From assembly GCA_003242085.1 (NCBI GenBank), contig QBML01000019.1:1-64000 (forward strand): 64,000 nucleotides of DNA, read 5' to 3'. Below the pieces are notes generated by a model, which saw only the letters and a list, made by a program, of their open reading frames with translations, ran no database searches and had not been told where the DNA came from. A program made the position numbers and the translations under genes. The DNA comes from Pseudanabaena frigida (GTDB lineage: Bacteria; Cyanobacteriota; Cyanobacteriia; Pseudanabaenales; Pseudanabaenaceae). Positions 8,485 through 17,727 of the stretch are shown here, in pieces. Within the stretch, counting starts at the first letter, position 1; every line of letters begins with the position of its first letter.

Positions 8485-9078
8485 TTACTTGCTAATACTG
8501 CCAAAATGAGCGAGCGGCCAAAAGCGTAAGGTCGCTTTGCCAATGATGTTTTGTTGTGGGACAAATCCCCAAATATGACCATCACAGCTATTATTGCGAT
8601 TGTCACCGAGCGCAAAATAAGAATTTGCAGGTACTGTCATAGGCGGTAACTCGTATTCAGGAGCTTTGACTAAATAAGGCTCTGATAGGGGTTGACCGTT
8701 GATATAAGTAGTACCTTCTTTAATTTCGATGCGATCGCCTGGCAATCCAATCACTCGTTTAATCAAAGAACTTTTCTGCTTGTCTAGCGACAATCCACAA
8801 CCATTTACAACGGCATTGGTTGGCTCAAAAACAATAATGTCATAGCGTTGCGGTGTTTGAAATCGATAGCTTAATTTGTCTACAACAATGCGATCGTAAT
8901 TTTGCAAAGTTGGCTCCATCGAACCCGATGGCGGCAAATAATAAGCTTGAGCAACCGCAACCCGAAAGCCGAAAGCTATGGCGATCGTTAAGCCAACTGT
9001 TTGAGCAGTTTCTTTCCAAAAGCCTGTTGACTTTGTTTTTGCGATCTTTTCCGATGAATTATTAGATGGTTTAGGCAT
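8485..9078 (-). CDS. lepB: Signal peptidase I
   Basis: A 197-aa membrane-anchored serine protease that removes signal peptides from exported proteins. A single N-terminal membrane segment (about 25-46) is followed by the active-site motif PPSGSMEPT with nucleophile Ser53, and the general base Lys107 in SLIKRVIGLPGDR. Box E is FALGDNRNNSCDG. Length and motif order are normal for cyanobacterial LepB. Cyanobacteria often have two copies, so this may be one of them. The terminator hairpin follows directly. Confidence 0.95.
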   Translation of the reverse strand: MPKPSNNSSEKIAKTKSTGFWKETAQTVGLTIAIAFGFRVAVAQAYYLPPSGSMEPTLQNYDRIVVDKLSYRFQTPQRYDIIVFEPTNAVVNGCGLSLDKQKSSLIKRVIGLPGDRIEIKEGTTYINGQPLSEPYLVKAPEYELPPMTVPANSYFALGDNRNNSCDGHIWGFVPQQNIIGKATLRFWPLAHFGSISK

Positions 9079-9135
9079 AAAAGCTAATTTCCTTGATTTT
9101 TTCGAGCCTACAAAGATTAACTTGACCTTAGTTTT

Positions 9136-10167
9136 CTATCCTTGTTTCCAATGTCTTGCTAATTGTTTTGCCTTTAGTCCCGATTCAATTACTTCCAATA
9201 ATCTGGTCATACCCGTAGTATTCACAATTTCATAAGTTTTATTTGCCCGACGACAAGCCTCGATCGCTCTTTCAGTAAGTGAGTGGCTTGCATAACCCGT
9301 CACGATAATAATTAAATCTCCGCCCGAAATTTGACTTTCACCTTGCGCGGCAAGTTGCAAGCCATCTTGTTCGGTGTACCACATTAAATTAATTGCCGAA
9401 TCGCGTAACCGATTTTTAACCGCCGTTTGTAAGCGATCGTGTCCGCCAAATACCAATACTTTGCCGCTGAGATCGGTATATAGTGCTGGACGTTTTTCCG
9501 ACTTGCGGTGTCTCGCGGTGGGCTGGACATCAGGCGCGCGATCGACACGAGAACGATTTTCGAGAGCTTTGTTGTAAATAAAGGTTAGTGTTTGTTCGTG
9601 GCTGCCACGCAAACGCGCAACGGGGCCTTCTTCACTGTGAGAATTTATTTGGTTGATTAGAGCTTCGACGACTTCTTCGAGAGAGTTGATTGCTTTTAAG
9701 TCATTGGCGTATCCACGAACGGCGATGGAAGCGTCGGTGGCGCTAAAGAAATCGCGTTGTTCTTCGATCATCTCTAGTAAGTCGGCCTTTAATTCCAGTC
9801 GCCATTGAGCCGTTTGTTCGGTTATTCGTTCATCTAGTAGTCTTTCTTCACTCAAAATCAACTGGCGATCGGCAAGCTGAGCTGCAAGGTTAGGAGCCTC
9901 AGCTATTTCCTGTCGAATATCAGCCGCTTTCTTTTCTAGCTTTTGTCTAGTCTCGCTGTTTGGGTTTCCACCTTCACGATCGTATTCTTGTAGCATCTGT
10001 TCGACTTTTGCCAGCAGTGGTTTTAATCTTGCTTCAATTTGGGCTACTGCTTCTTGAATTTGGCGATCGCGTTGCTGTTGTAGTCGATTTTGTTCTAACT
10101 CCACCTTTGCCATCGTCAGCAAATCGCTAACTGAGGCTTCTAGTTCATCTAATTCGGAAATATGCAT
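9136..10167 (-). CDS. Coiled-coil protein with a C-terminal DUF2325-like domain
   Basis: 343 aa. Residues about 15-180 are charged and helical, probably coiled coil (Q- and E-rich, e.g. LEQNRLQQQRDRQIQEAV). The last about 110 residues form a Rossmann-like module: KVLVFGGHDRLQTAVKNRL, a central GGDLIIIVTGYASHSLTE, and AIEACRRANKTYEIVNTTG. The GGH...SH pattern matches the DUF2325 family. Function unknown. The ATG at 10167 has no strong ribosome-binding site. Monocistronic between lepB and deoC. Confidence 0.65.
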   Translation of the reverse strand: MHISELDELEASVSDLLTMAKVELEQNRLQQQRDRQIQEAVAQIEARLKPLLAKVEQMLQEYDREGGNPNSETRQKLEKKAADIRQEIAEAPNLAAQLADRQLILSEERLLDERITEQTAQWRLELKADLLEMIEEQRDFFSATDASIAVRGYANDLKAINSLEEVVEALINQINSHSEEGPVARLRGSHEQTLTFIYNKALENRSRVDRAPDVQPTARHRKSEKRPALYTDLSGKVLVFGGHDRLQTAVKNRLRDSAINLMWYTEQDGLQLAAQGESQISGGDLIIIVTGYASHSLTERAIEACRRANKTYEIVNTTGMTRLLEVIESGLKAKQLARHWKQG

Positions 10168-10310
10168 ATTTACTTAATATTTGCCTAAATTTGCTTAATT
10201 TTAATAAGTCGAGAATAAGTCGTGAGAAATGACGTGAATAAGTAATTATAAGAAGTTATCGTCACTAATCTCCAATGTAACCTCTCACTCGCCTAAGTGT
10301 GTATTGTTTT

Positions 10311-10967
10311 ATGCTTCAAACTGACATCAATCCTGCGTCCTATATTGATTACGCCCTATTAGACCCTGCTGCTAGTGACGAACAAGTCGATCGCGTTTGC
10401 GAAGAAGCCGATCGCATAGGATTTGCTAGCGTCTGTGTTTATCCTTGTAATGTCAAGCGTGCAACGGAGCGACTGCTTAAAACTAAGGTGGAAATCTGTA
10501 CGGTGATTGGATTTCCTAGTGGTGCGACCACATCAAACGTTAAGCTTTATGAAGCTATGGAAGCAGTAGACAATGGTGCAACTGAATTAGACGTTGTGAT
10601 TAATTTTGGGTGGCTGAAAACCGGACAAACCAATTTATTACACCAAGACATAGCTCAAATCTGTGAGGAATCTGGCAAACCTGTCAAAGCAATTTTAGAA
10701 TTGAGCTTGCTCACTCCCAATGAGCAGGAACTTGCCGCCGAAATCTGTATGGATGCAGGGGTTGCCTTTTTGAAGACAGGAACGGGTTGGGCAGGAGCTG
10801 CCACCGTGGAAATGGTGAAATTTCTTAAGGAAATCTCACGAGGTAAGGTCGGTATTAAAGCATCAGGCGGGATTCGTACTAGAGAACAAGCGATCGCTTT
10901 AATTAATGCAGGTGCAACTCGCATTGGTACATCCCACGCCGTAGCGATCGCCCGCGAGAAAACCTAA
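10311..10967 (+). CDS. deoC: Deoxyribose-phosphate aldolase
   Basis: Catalyses the reversible cleavage of 2-deoxyribose 5-phosphate to glyceraldehyde 3-phosphate and acetaldehyde in nucleoside salvage. It has the class I aldolase barrel features: [28 protein letters not shown] and [10 protein letters not shown]. The Schiff-base lysine is the one in FLKTGTG and the proton-relay lysine is in IKASGG. I chose ATG 10311 ([19 protein letters not shown]); a GTG at 10299 is in frame. Normal bacterial length. Followed by a hairpin terminator. Confidence 0.95.
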   Translation: MLQTDINPASYIDYALLDPAASDEQVDRVCEEADRIGFASVCVYPCNVKRATERLLKTKVEICTVIGFPSGATTSNVKLYEAMEAVDNGATELDVVINFGWLKTGQTNLLHQDIAQICEESGKPVKAILELSLLTPNEQELAAEICMDAGVAFLKTGTGWAGAATVEMVKFLKEISRGKVGIKASGGIRTREQAIALINAGATRIGTSHAVAIAREKT

Positions 10968-10969
10968 TA

Positions 10970-11002
10970 ATTACATAGGGTTGCGAAGCACCCCTATGTA
11001 AT
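10970..11002. terminator. deoC terminator hairpin
   Basis: ATTACATAGGG / CCCTATGTAAT around TTGCGAAGCAC, immediately after deoC. Confidence 0.7.
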
Positions 11003-11093
11003 TTATGTGTCAATCCTAAAAAATTGAAGTGTAGTTTTTAGTTTGTAAATCGGGAAGCATACAATAAAAAAGATAAACATCAAAATCTAAGCT

Positions 11094-11603
11094 GTGATAC
11101 CAACTCTTGATGTCAAATATGCTTACTCAATGTTTCTAGGGATGCTAATTGCCCTGACAGGTGTTTCCTTGTGGCAACGTTTTAATCCACCACCAGTTCG
11201 CGAGATCGCCGAAACCTCGGAAGCCTCAAAAATAATCGTTCCACCTTTACCAACTACTTTTAATCGCCCTAACGTCAGTGATGGCGAAAATATTGGTAGT
11301 CTCCGCGTTGGGAATCGAACTGAGCGTGCAGTGCGGATTGTACTATTTTCACGAATTACTTCTCAGAATGTTTGGCAAGCTATAGAGCCTCTAAACTGGG
11401 ATTTTGCACCTAACGAAGGTGGTAAAGAAGGGTTACTTTTATCTCTGCCAAATTACAAAGTGGCGATCGGTAAGGGTGATGTGATTTTTGCCTTTGCGAC
11501 GGATGGTTCTCGTACCTACTGGGGACCAAATATCGTTGGCGAGACAGATGCCCCATTTTGGGATAGCCAAAATAAAGAATGGAGCATGGTGTTACAGCCA
11601 TAA
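11094..11603 (+). CDS. Conserved hypothetical membrane-anchored protein
   Basis: 169 aa starting at a GTG. One N-terminal hydrophobic stretch (about 12-26, MFLGMLIALTGVSLW) then an extracytoplasmic, beta-rich region (IGSLRVGNRTERAVRIVLF). No catalytic motif visible. The ending WDSQNKEWSMVLQP and the overall pattern recall cyanobacterial proteins of unknown function. Convergent with the next gene; they share a bidirectional hairpin. Confidence 0.6.
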   Translation: MIPTLDVKYAYSMFLGMLIALTGVSLWQRFNPPPVREIAETSEASKIIVPPLPTTFNRPNVSDGENIGSLRVGNRTERAVRIVLFSRITSQNVWQAIEPLNWDFAPNEGGKEGLLLSLPNYKVAIGKGDVIFAFATDGSRTYWGPNIVGETDAPFWDSQNKEWSMVLQP

Positions 11604-11604
11604 C

Positions 11605-11641
11605 AACAAAGAACCTCTCGCATCGCGAGAGGTTCTTTGTT
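11605..11641. terminator. Bidirectional terminator
   Basis: AACAAAGAACCTCTCGC / GCGAGAGGTTCTTTGTT with a 3-nt loop between two convergent genes. The hairpin reaches the stop of the minus-strand gene. Confidence 0.85.
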
Positions 11642-12762
11642 TAGCTATCAGTTGGGTCTTTTCGCTTAATTAGTGGTCGTGGCACTGGAGGGCGATCTTC
11701 AGAAAATCTTGGACGAGGTGGATAAATACCGCCCGAACCATCACCACCATCTCCTGCAAATGAAGGCTTAAATGGTCGATCGCTATAGGGGCGATCGTTA
11801 TACTTTCTTGGGGCAAACTTCCCGCCACCACTAGGACGACCTTTGGATTGGGGTCTGCGCTTACCTTTATAAGGTACCAGACCGATAAACTCGCCATCAA
11901 TAATTGTCAAAACATCCCCTTGGCGCTGTACATTTACGCTCCAGAATTGTCCAACTGCATCAGTTGGTAATAATCCTGTAAGGCGAACTTTGAATTTACT
12001 GTACTCTTTGGTAACTTTGTCTTTTTCCTTATCAAATTTTTGTTCGGTACGACGAACTTTAACAATTACAGAGTTATCCTCGACCGACTGACAAGATATT
12101 TCACCCCGTACCGAGAAATAACCATCTTGAACATTAGGATCGATTTGGACATCTGACTTACCTAGTTCAACGGGAGCCCACACTCCAGATATCTGGACAT
12201 GTAGCTTACCAGCTTTGTCATTTGTGCGCGGATATACTACCCACATATATTCGCGATCGCCCTGTAGCCTCTTTTTAACAATAGAAATAATTTTGCCAAG
12301 GAGAACGGCATCAACCAACGAGCCATCCGTAGTTAAAATATGACCTTTTGCAAAATTATCTTCATTGGCAATATATCGACCAGAAATCACGCCGATCGCC
12401 CTATATTGAAAAGGCTCTGTGGCAGGTGGTATGGGCTGTAAACAAACTTTTTCTTCTTGCTTATCTTCAGTTTGACGCTCTAGATTGGAATAACTATTTG
12501 CCGAGCGATTGATAACTGGCGACTTAACCTTTACCGCAGCAGGAATAACCTTAGGAGTTGATGAAGATTTAACTGGCTCTTCACTAACTTTCTGAACTAA
12601 TTTCTGCTCTTCAGTCTGGGTAGACTCTGGAGACTTTGGAGCAATAACTTTAACTACTTCTAACTTAGGCAAATCTTTAATCGGAGGTTTAGGGGTGACA
12701 GCTTTTGGTGGAAGCTTACTATTTGAGTCATCGGATTGACTTTGCTTGTTGATTTTACTCAT
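11641..12762 (-). CDS. Conserved hypothetical protein with basic, Gly/Arg/Pro-rich tail
   Basis: 373 aa. Residues 1-130 are low-complexity and Lys/Pro/Ser-rich. Residues about 130-300 are a globular, beta-rich core (FQYRAIGVISGRYI, FAKGHILTTDGSLVDAVLLG, YMWVVYPRTND). The tail (KGKRRPQSKGRPSGGGKFAP...PRPLIKRK) is strongly basic. The tail suggests nucleic-acid or ribosome contact, but I know no proven function. Cyanobacterial relatives share the core. No operon partner. Confidence 0.55.
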   Translation of the reverse strand: MSKINKQSQSDDSNSKLPPKAVTPKPPIKDLPKLEVVKVIAPKSPESTQTEEQKLVQKVSEEPVKSSSTPKVIPAAVKVKSPVINRSANSYSNLERQTEDKQEEKVCLQPIPPATEPFQYRAIGVISGRYIANEDNFAKGHILTTDGSLVDAVLLGKIISIVKKRLQGDREYMWVVYPRTNDKAGKLHVQISGVWAPVELGKSDVQIDPNVQDGYFSVRGEISCQSVEDNSVIVKVRRTEQKFDKEKDKVTKEYSKFKVRLTGLLPTDAVGQFWSVNVQRQGDVLTIIDGEFIGLVPYKGKRRPQSKGRPSGGGKFAPRKYNDRPYSDRPFKPSFAGDGGDGSGGIYPPRPRFSEDRPPVPRPLIKRKDPTDS

Positions 12763-13453
12763 ATGAACCTCCAGAAAACTAAGGTGTCTAATGCGGACTA
12801 GACCTTACTGGGAATATCGCTAGAAAATACGTTAATCAATCTTGTGTTTATTCTATGCAGCTTACATAAAACAATCTTAAGTTGAAACAAATCTCAGCTA
12901 AACCTGAGATTAAACTATATTTAAAACCTACCTAAAATAAGTTCCGCAATAAAAAGAAATATTAGGTAGTCTAACTTATCCCCTTTTTAATATGGCTTTA
13001 GTTTGATTATTACTATCACCAAAATTTAGCTTTAACTAAAATACAAACTCGGACATCTTAATTTAATCATACACGGTTCCATTTGACACTCTCAGCGCGA
13101 TCGCAACATGGCGATTACCGCTAGGAGATATAGTGGCTCTCGATATTAGTGATATTTTTCATATTTTATTAGCGATCTCATCGCCTTAAAATCCCAAATT
13201 TTCTTAAGGATTTACAAAGGATTTGCGATCCCCACTAGATCCCCCCTTACGATACGTCTATCCATAAGTTTAGGTAAAAACTGCCTGTACATTGGGAGTT
13301 CATCACAATTAAGTTCATATAGTTGTGAATATAGTGACTCACGGATTGATTTATAAATTGACAGATCGATACTAAAGCCAGTAATGGTTTAGGGTTTATG
13401 CATTGATATGGACAATGTAAAACCTGTAATGAAAAACATCTGCCAATGTTTCA
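12763..13453. other. Intergenic region, about 690 bp, divergent promoters
   Basis: Lies between two outward-facing genes, so it should hold promoters for both. I see no open frame, no RNA gene and no long hairpin. The region is AT-rich with one CGCGATCG HIP-like site at about 13096. Confidence 0.5.
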
Positions 13454-13471
13454 ATGGATAGAGAGGATTTT

Positions 13472-14896
13472 ATGACATCTGACAAGCAAAATTTTGGATT
13501 GATTGGTTTGGCTGTGATGGGTGAAAACCTTGCTCTTAACATTGAGCGCAATGGGTTTTCGATGAGTGTTTACAATCGTAGTCGCGATAAAACCGATAAG
13601 TTTCTTGCAACTCGTGCTGCTGGTAAGAATTTCAAAGGTACATTTACGATCGCCGATTTTGTTGCTTCCTTAGAGCGTCCTCGCAAAATGTTGATTATGG
13701 TCAAGGCTGGAGCACCTGTGGATGCCGTAATCCAAGAACTAATACCATTTTTGGATGAAGGAGACATTATTATTGATGGCGGTAACTCGCTCTATGACGA
13801 CACCGATCGCCGCACCGTGGAGTTAGAGGCAATCAATCTTAAATTCATTGGCATGGGAGTTAGTGGCGGTGAAGAAGGTGCTCTTAATGGACCAAGTATG
13901 ATGCCCGGTGGTCAAAAATCTGCCTACGCGGAGATTGAACCCATTGTCACCAAGATCGCTGCACAGGTTGATGATGGCCCTTGTGTCACCTATATCGGTA
14001 AAGGTAGTGCGGGGCATTACGTGAAAATGGTGCACAACGGTATTGAGTACGGTGATATGCAGCTAATTGCTGAGGCGTATGATTTGCTCAGTAATGGTTT
14101 GGGCTTGAGTGCTAGTGAATTGCATGAAACCTTTACAGCATGGCGTACTTCCGAGCTTGACTCTTATCTGATCGATATTACGGCTGATGTTTTCACTAAA
14201 ATCGACGAGCTGACAGGGGACGCACTAGTCAATAAGATTCTTGATGCGGCTGGTCAAAAGGGGACAGGCAAATGGACAGTGCAAAGTGCCTTTGATTTGG
14301 GTGTACCAATCCCCACAATGATCGCAGCAGTAACGGCTCGCGTGATCTCTTCGTACAAAGAAGAACGTGTAGCAGCCTCGAAGGTTCTCATCAGTTCGAC
14401 TTCTGGTAAATATGAAGGCGATCGCCAAGAATTTATTGATGCTGTCCGTGATGCGCTTTATTGTTCTAAAATCTGCTCCTATGCTCAAGGTATGGCGCTT
14501 TTGGGCACTGCATCCCGTGAGTTTGACTATGACTTGAATCTGGGTGAAATTGCCCGTATTTGGAAAGGTGGTTGCATTATCCGTGCGGCTTTCCTCGACA
14601 AGATCAAGCTGGCTTTTCAACGCAATCCTAAGCTGCCCAACTTGTTGGTCGATCCAGATTTCAAAGAAACTATTCTTTCTAAGGAGACAGCTTGGCGCAA
14701 GGTGGTAGTAGCTGCGGCTCAGTTAGGCATCCCGATTCCTGCATTTAGTGCTTCGCTTGATTATTTTGACAGCTATCGTCGCGATCGCTTACCTCAAAAC
14801 TTGACACAGGCTCAGCGTGATTACTTCGGTGCACACACCTATGAGCGCACCGACAAGCCCAGAGGCGAATTTTTCCACACCGAGTGGATGAAGTAA
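13472..14896 (+). CDS. gnd: 6-phosphogluconate dehydrogenase (decarboxylating)
   Basis: Oxidative pentose phosphate enzyme making ribulose 5-phosphate, CO2 and NADPH, important for cyanobacteria in the dark. The NADP fold starts [20 protein letters not shown]. Other signatures are the substrate loop [20 protein letters not shown], the catalytic Lys in [17 protein letters not shown], and [11 protein letters not shown] chose ATG 13472 because GAGAGG sits at the right distance before it; an in-frame ATG at 13454 adds six residues. Full length, ending in the usual HTEW. Confidence 0.97.
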   Translation: MTSDKQNFGLIGLAVMGENLALNIERNGFSMSVYNRSRDKTDKFLATRAAGKNFKGTFTIADFVASLERPRKMLIMVKAGAPVDAVIQELIPFLDEGDIIIDGGNSLYDDTDRRTVELEAINLKFIGMGVSGGEEGALNGPSMMPGGQKSAYAEIEPIVTKIAAQVDDGPCVTYIGKGSAGHYVKMVHNGIEYGDMQLIAEAYDLLSNGLGLSASELHETFTAWRTSELDSYLIDITADVFTKIDELTGDALVNKILDAAGQKGTGKWTVQSAFDLGVPIPTMIAAVTARVISSYKEERVAASKVLISSTSGKYEGDRQEFIDAVRDALYCSKICSYAQGMALLGTASREFDYDLNLGEIARIWKGGCIIRAAFLDKIKLAFQRNPKLPNLLVDPDFKETILSKETAWRKVVVAAAQLGIPIPAFSASLDYFDSYRRDRLPQNLTQAQRDYFGAHTYERTDKPRGEFFHTEWMK

Positions 14897-14905
14897 AATT
14901 TACTC

Positions 14906-14944
14906 GATCGTAAAAAAGGGTGTTTTACGCCCTTTTTTACGATC
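14906..14944. terminator. Bidirectional terminator (gnd / HAD gene)
   Basis: GATCGTAAAAAAGGG / CCCTTTTTTACGATC with a short loop. A- and T-runs on both sides suit both convergent genes. It overlaps the last codons of the HAD gene. Confidence 0.85.
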
Positions 14945-15404
14945 TAAATGCGCTTAAGTACTGAGTAAGTTTTTTAGCAGAATTATCGTCAAACCCAATA
15001 TAAGGGTCAGTTGCAACAACTGGTGCATTTGGTTCGTAATGTTCGGGAATATCATCAACTGCTACCCAACTAGAGTCTTCTGCTTGATTTTGTTTCAGAT
15101 ACTCCAAAACCTCCTGATGACGAAGAAACTGAAAATTATGGATGATTTTAGTTTCTAAAAGAGGAGTCGCTCCTACTATCCGCGCTTTAATATCTGGCGA
15201 AAAAAGTGGTGGGATTACTTCAAAGGGAAAAATCTCACGCCACGAGGAACTGATGACCACTTTTGTCTCAGTAAATATCCGCAGAACATTTTCAAATTCC
15301 TTAAGGCAATCAGGATCGAATTTTATGTAATCTTCTTTTAGTACTGGCTTATCAAATTTTTTCTCTGGGACAAGTACCCCATCAATATCTAAGAAAATCC
15401 ACAT
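14937..15404 (-). CDS. HAD-like phosphatase domain protein (HAD_SAK type)
   Basis: 155 aa. It has the HAD motifs I (FLDIDGVLVP, nucleophile Asp), II (VISSSWR) and IV-like (WVAVDDIPEHYE), matching the stand-alone HAD domain found in Swiss-Army-Knife RNA-repair systems. Those domains are thought to remove terminal phosphates. Here it is alone with no ligase or nuclease neighbour, so the RNA-repair role is only a possibility. It is divergent from anmK with only a few bases between start codons, so promoters overlap. Confidence 0.7.
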   Translation of the reverse strand: MWIFLDIDGVLVPEKKFDKPVLKEDYIKFDPDCLKEFENVLRIFTETKVVISSSWREIFPFEVIPPLFSPDIKARIVGATPLLETKIIHNFQFLRHQEVLEYLKQNQAEDSSWVAVDDIPEHYEPNAPVVATDPYIGFDDNSAKKLTQYLSAFRS

Positions 15405-15410
15405 TGATAT

Positions 15411-16616
15411 TTGATAATAGATGTATCAACATTCATCATATTTGTATTAGCAGAATTGGCACACCCAACAACGGACAAAATATTAGCGATCGGTTTAATC
15501 AGTGGGACATCGGTGGATGGCATCGACGCGGCTCTGGTGGAAATTATCGATCGCCAAGGTAGTTTAGAAACTAATTTAATCGCAGGATATACCTATCCCT
15601 ATACCGCCGATCTACGTACTGAGATATTAGCTGTCTGTGCAGGTGAGCCGCGATCGCTACAACAAATATGCGAACTCGACGATCGCATTGCTGAAAGTTT
15701 TGCCAAAGCTGCCCTAGCGATTATGGCAAAAGGCGATCGCCTTCCAGATCTGATTGCCTCTCACGGACAAACTGTATTTCATCGTCCTCCAGTAACGGCG
15801 CAGCATGGCAAAACAGCACTTGGTTATTCGGTGCAATTAGGTAGGGGAGCAGTGATTGCGGAACTAACTGGGATCAAAACTGTGAGCGATTTTCGAGTGG
15901 CGGATATAGAAGCTGGCGGTCATGCAGCTCCCCTTGTGCCGATGCTGGATACTTTGCTCCTATCTCATCCCACAAAATATCGTGTTTGCCAAAATATTGG
16001 TGGCATTGGCAATTTGACCTACTTGCCCCCTAAGGCAATAGAAACCCAGAATCAGGTTTTTGGTTTTGATAATGCGCCAGGCAATGTGTTGATTGATATG
16101 GCAACTCAAAAGTTGTTTGGGCAGCCCTTCGATCGTGATGGCGCGATCGCCCGCCAAGGTCAAGCCGATGTAAATTTAATCAATCAATGGTTGAAGCAGG
16201 AATTTTTTGTTGTTGCACCACCAAAATCTACTGGGCGCGAATTATTTAGTCCTGCATATTTAGAACGATGCTTACAGGAATGTGGTGGACTCAGTAACTA
16301 CGATATTTTGGCAACTTTAACTGAATATACAGCAATGGCGATCGCCAAAAGTTATCGTGATTTCTTACCTGTATATCCTGATGAGGTGCTCATTGGCGGC
16401 GGCGGTGGACGCAATAGTTTTCTGATGGAGCGATTACAGGATGTGCTTCAACCAGCGATCGTCGAGCGAACCGATAAGTTTGGTATTGACGGTGATAGTA
16501 AAGAAGCGATCGCCTTTGCATTACTGGGATACCTGCGTCTCAAAGAACGCTTTGGCAATTTACCCAGCGTCACAGGCGCTAAGCGATCGGTGCTATTGGG
16601 TAGATTTTCACAATAA
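15411..16616 (+). CDS. anmK: Anhydro-N-acetylmuramic acid kinase
   Basis: Phosphorylates and opens 1,6-anhydro-MurNAc from peptidoglycan turnover. The conserved region starts at about 15480 with ILAIGLISGTSVDGIDAALV. It carries IASHGQTVFHRP, the metal/ATP region FRVADIEAGGHAAPLVPMLD, NIGGIGNLTYLP and GFDNAPGNVLIDM. No ATG precedes it in frame; TTG at 15411 or at 15456 are the only upstream starts, and neither has a clear ribosome-binding site. The N-terminal extension from 15411 is hydrophobic and atypical, so 15456 may be the true start. Convergent with rpsB. Confidence 0.92.
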   Translation: MIIDVSTFIIFVLAELAHPTTDKILAIGLISGTSVDGIDAALVEIIDRQGSLETNLIAGYTYPYTADLRTEILAVCAGEPRSLQQICELDDRIAESFAKAALAIMAKGDRLPDLIASHGQTVFHRPPVTAQHGKTALGYSVQLGRGAVIAELTGIKTVSDFRVADIEAGGHAAPLVPMLDTLLLSHPTKYRVCQNIGGIGNLTYLPPKAIETQNQVFGFDNAPGNVLIDMATQKLFGQPFDRDGAIARQGQADVNLINQWLKQEFFVVAPPKSTGRELFSPAYLERCLQECGGLSNYDILATLTEYTAMAIAKSYRDFLPVYPDEVLIGGGGGRNSFLMERLQDVLQPAIVERTDKFGIDGDSKEAIAFALLGYLRLKERFGNLPSVTGAKRSVLLGRFSQ

Positions 16617-16651
16617 AAAAGGGTGTGCTCGGCACACCCTTTTTTATTGTG
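16609..16651. terminator. Bidirectional terminator (anmK / rpsB)
   Basis: CACAATAAAAAAGGGTGTGC / GCACACCCTTTTTTATTGTG with a TCG loop. T-runs on both strands, between convergent genes. Confidence 0.9.
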
Positions 16652-16668
16652 AAAGATATCAAGAAGCT

Positions 16669-17448
16669 TTAAGCAACTTCTTCTTCATCGCCAGTAATGA
16701 TTGCTTCATCTTCGACATAAGCTTCTGCTTCTTCGGCAGAAATTTCATACTCGATGTCTTCGATATCGCCATGACGACCTTCGTAGATTGCGTCTGCAAG
16801 TTTGCCAACGATCAATTTGATCGAGCGAATTGCATCATCGTTTGCAGGAATGCCAATATCAACGCTATCGGGATCGCAGTTGGTATCAAGAAGAGAAACA
16901 ATGGGAATTCTTAGCTTTTGGCATTCTTGGACAGCGTTGTACTCACGCTTGTGGTCAACCACGACTACGATGTCGGGTGGCTTACGCATGAGCTTGATGC
17001 CGCCAAGGTACTTACGCAACTTCTCCATTTCACGGCGAAGTGTAGATGCTTCCTTCTTAGGTAAGCGATCGAGTGCGCCACTTTCATCGCGACGTTCGAG
17101 ATCCTTGAGGCGATCGACACGGGTTTTGATGGTTGTCCAGTTGGTGAGCATTCCACCCAACCAGCGTTGGTTGATGTAGTAGCTACCGCAACGGGCTGCT
17201 TCTTGAGCAATTAGACCAGCAGCTTGACGCTTTGTGCCAACGAACAATACTTTTTTGCCTTGCTCGGAAGCTTGACGCAAATAGGTATAAGCTTCTTCGA
17301 GGTATTGTGCAGTTTGCACTAGGTCAATGATATGGACGCCATTACGCTCGGTGAAGATGTAAGGCTCCATCTTGGGGTTCCAGCGACGGGTTTGATGCCC
17401 GAAGTGAACGCCCGACTCTAGCAATTGGGCTAGGGTTACGACTCCCAT
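16669..17448 (-). CDS. rpsB: 30S ribosomal protein S2
   Basis: 259 aa. Starts [20 protein letters not shown] and contains the S2 core ([53 protein letters not shown]). It has an acidic, cyanobacterial-type C-terminal extension ([12 protein letters not shown]). AGGAGA lies at the expected spacing before the ATG. The gene is not followed by tsf (elongation factor Ts); a terminator comes directly after it, so the usual rpsB-tsf operon is broken here. Confidence 0.97.
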   Translation of the reverse strand: MGVVTLAQLLESGVHFGHQTRRWNPKMEPYIFTERNGVHIIDLVQTAQYLEEAYTYLRQASEQGKKVLFVGTKRQAAGLIAQEAARCGSYYINQRWLGGMLTNWTTIKTRVDRLKDLERRDESGALDRLPKKEASTLRREMEKLRKYLGGIKLMRKPPDIVVVVDHKREYNAVQECQKLRIPIVSLLDTNCDPDSVDIGIPANDDAIRSIKLIVGKLADAIYEGRHGDIEDIEYEISAEEAEAYVEDEAIITGDEEEVA

Positions 17449-17586
17449 TTAAGTTTTCTCCTGTGTTCGGGTTTATCCTTGCGCCTGAGATGGAATCTAG
17501 TAGTTACAAGTAACTCTAAACACCCGAAACCTCAAGCGTGTGTTTTTTAACAGCTTGTCTAGGATAGCTCATAAGTTGCTTAATAG

Positions 17587-17630
17587 CAAAAGGCTTATAT
17601 TAAAGCGATCGCTTTAATATAAGCCTTTTG
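17587..17630. repeat. 44-bp perfect palindrome centred on HIP1
   Basis: CAAAAGGCTTATATTAAAGC plus the central GCGATCGC continues as its exact reverse complement with no loop. It lies upstream of rpsB (minus strand) and abuts the family-1 hairpin to its right, apparently replacing that element's left end. Confidence 0.75.
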
Positions 17631-17722
17631 CCAAGTTTTCTAGGGCATAAAACCCAAGAATTGATTGGCGGTGCGGAGCACCGCCAATCAATTCTTGGGT
17701 TTAAACTTGGTGACAGCTATAA
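17628..17722. repeat. Family-1 hairpin element (left end altered)
   Basis: Core stem 17650-17702: AAACCCAAGAATTGATTGGC... with apex GGCGGTGC-GGA-GCACCGCC. The right flank ACTTGGTGACAGCTATA matches the terminal repeat of the element at 20040-20156. The left flank GCCAAGTTTTCTAGGGCATA keeps only the inner part of the repeat because the palindrome at 17587-17630 precedes it. Confidence 0.75.
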
Positions 17723-17727
17723 ATGGA

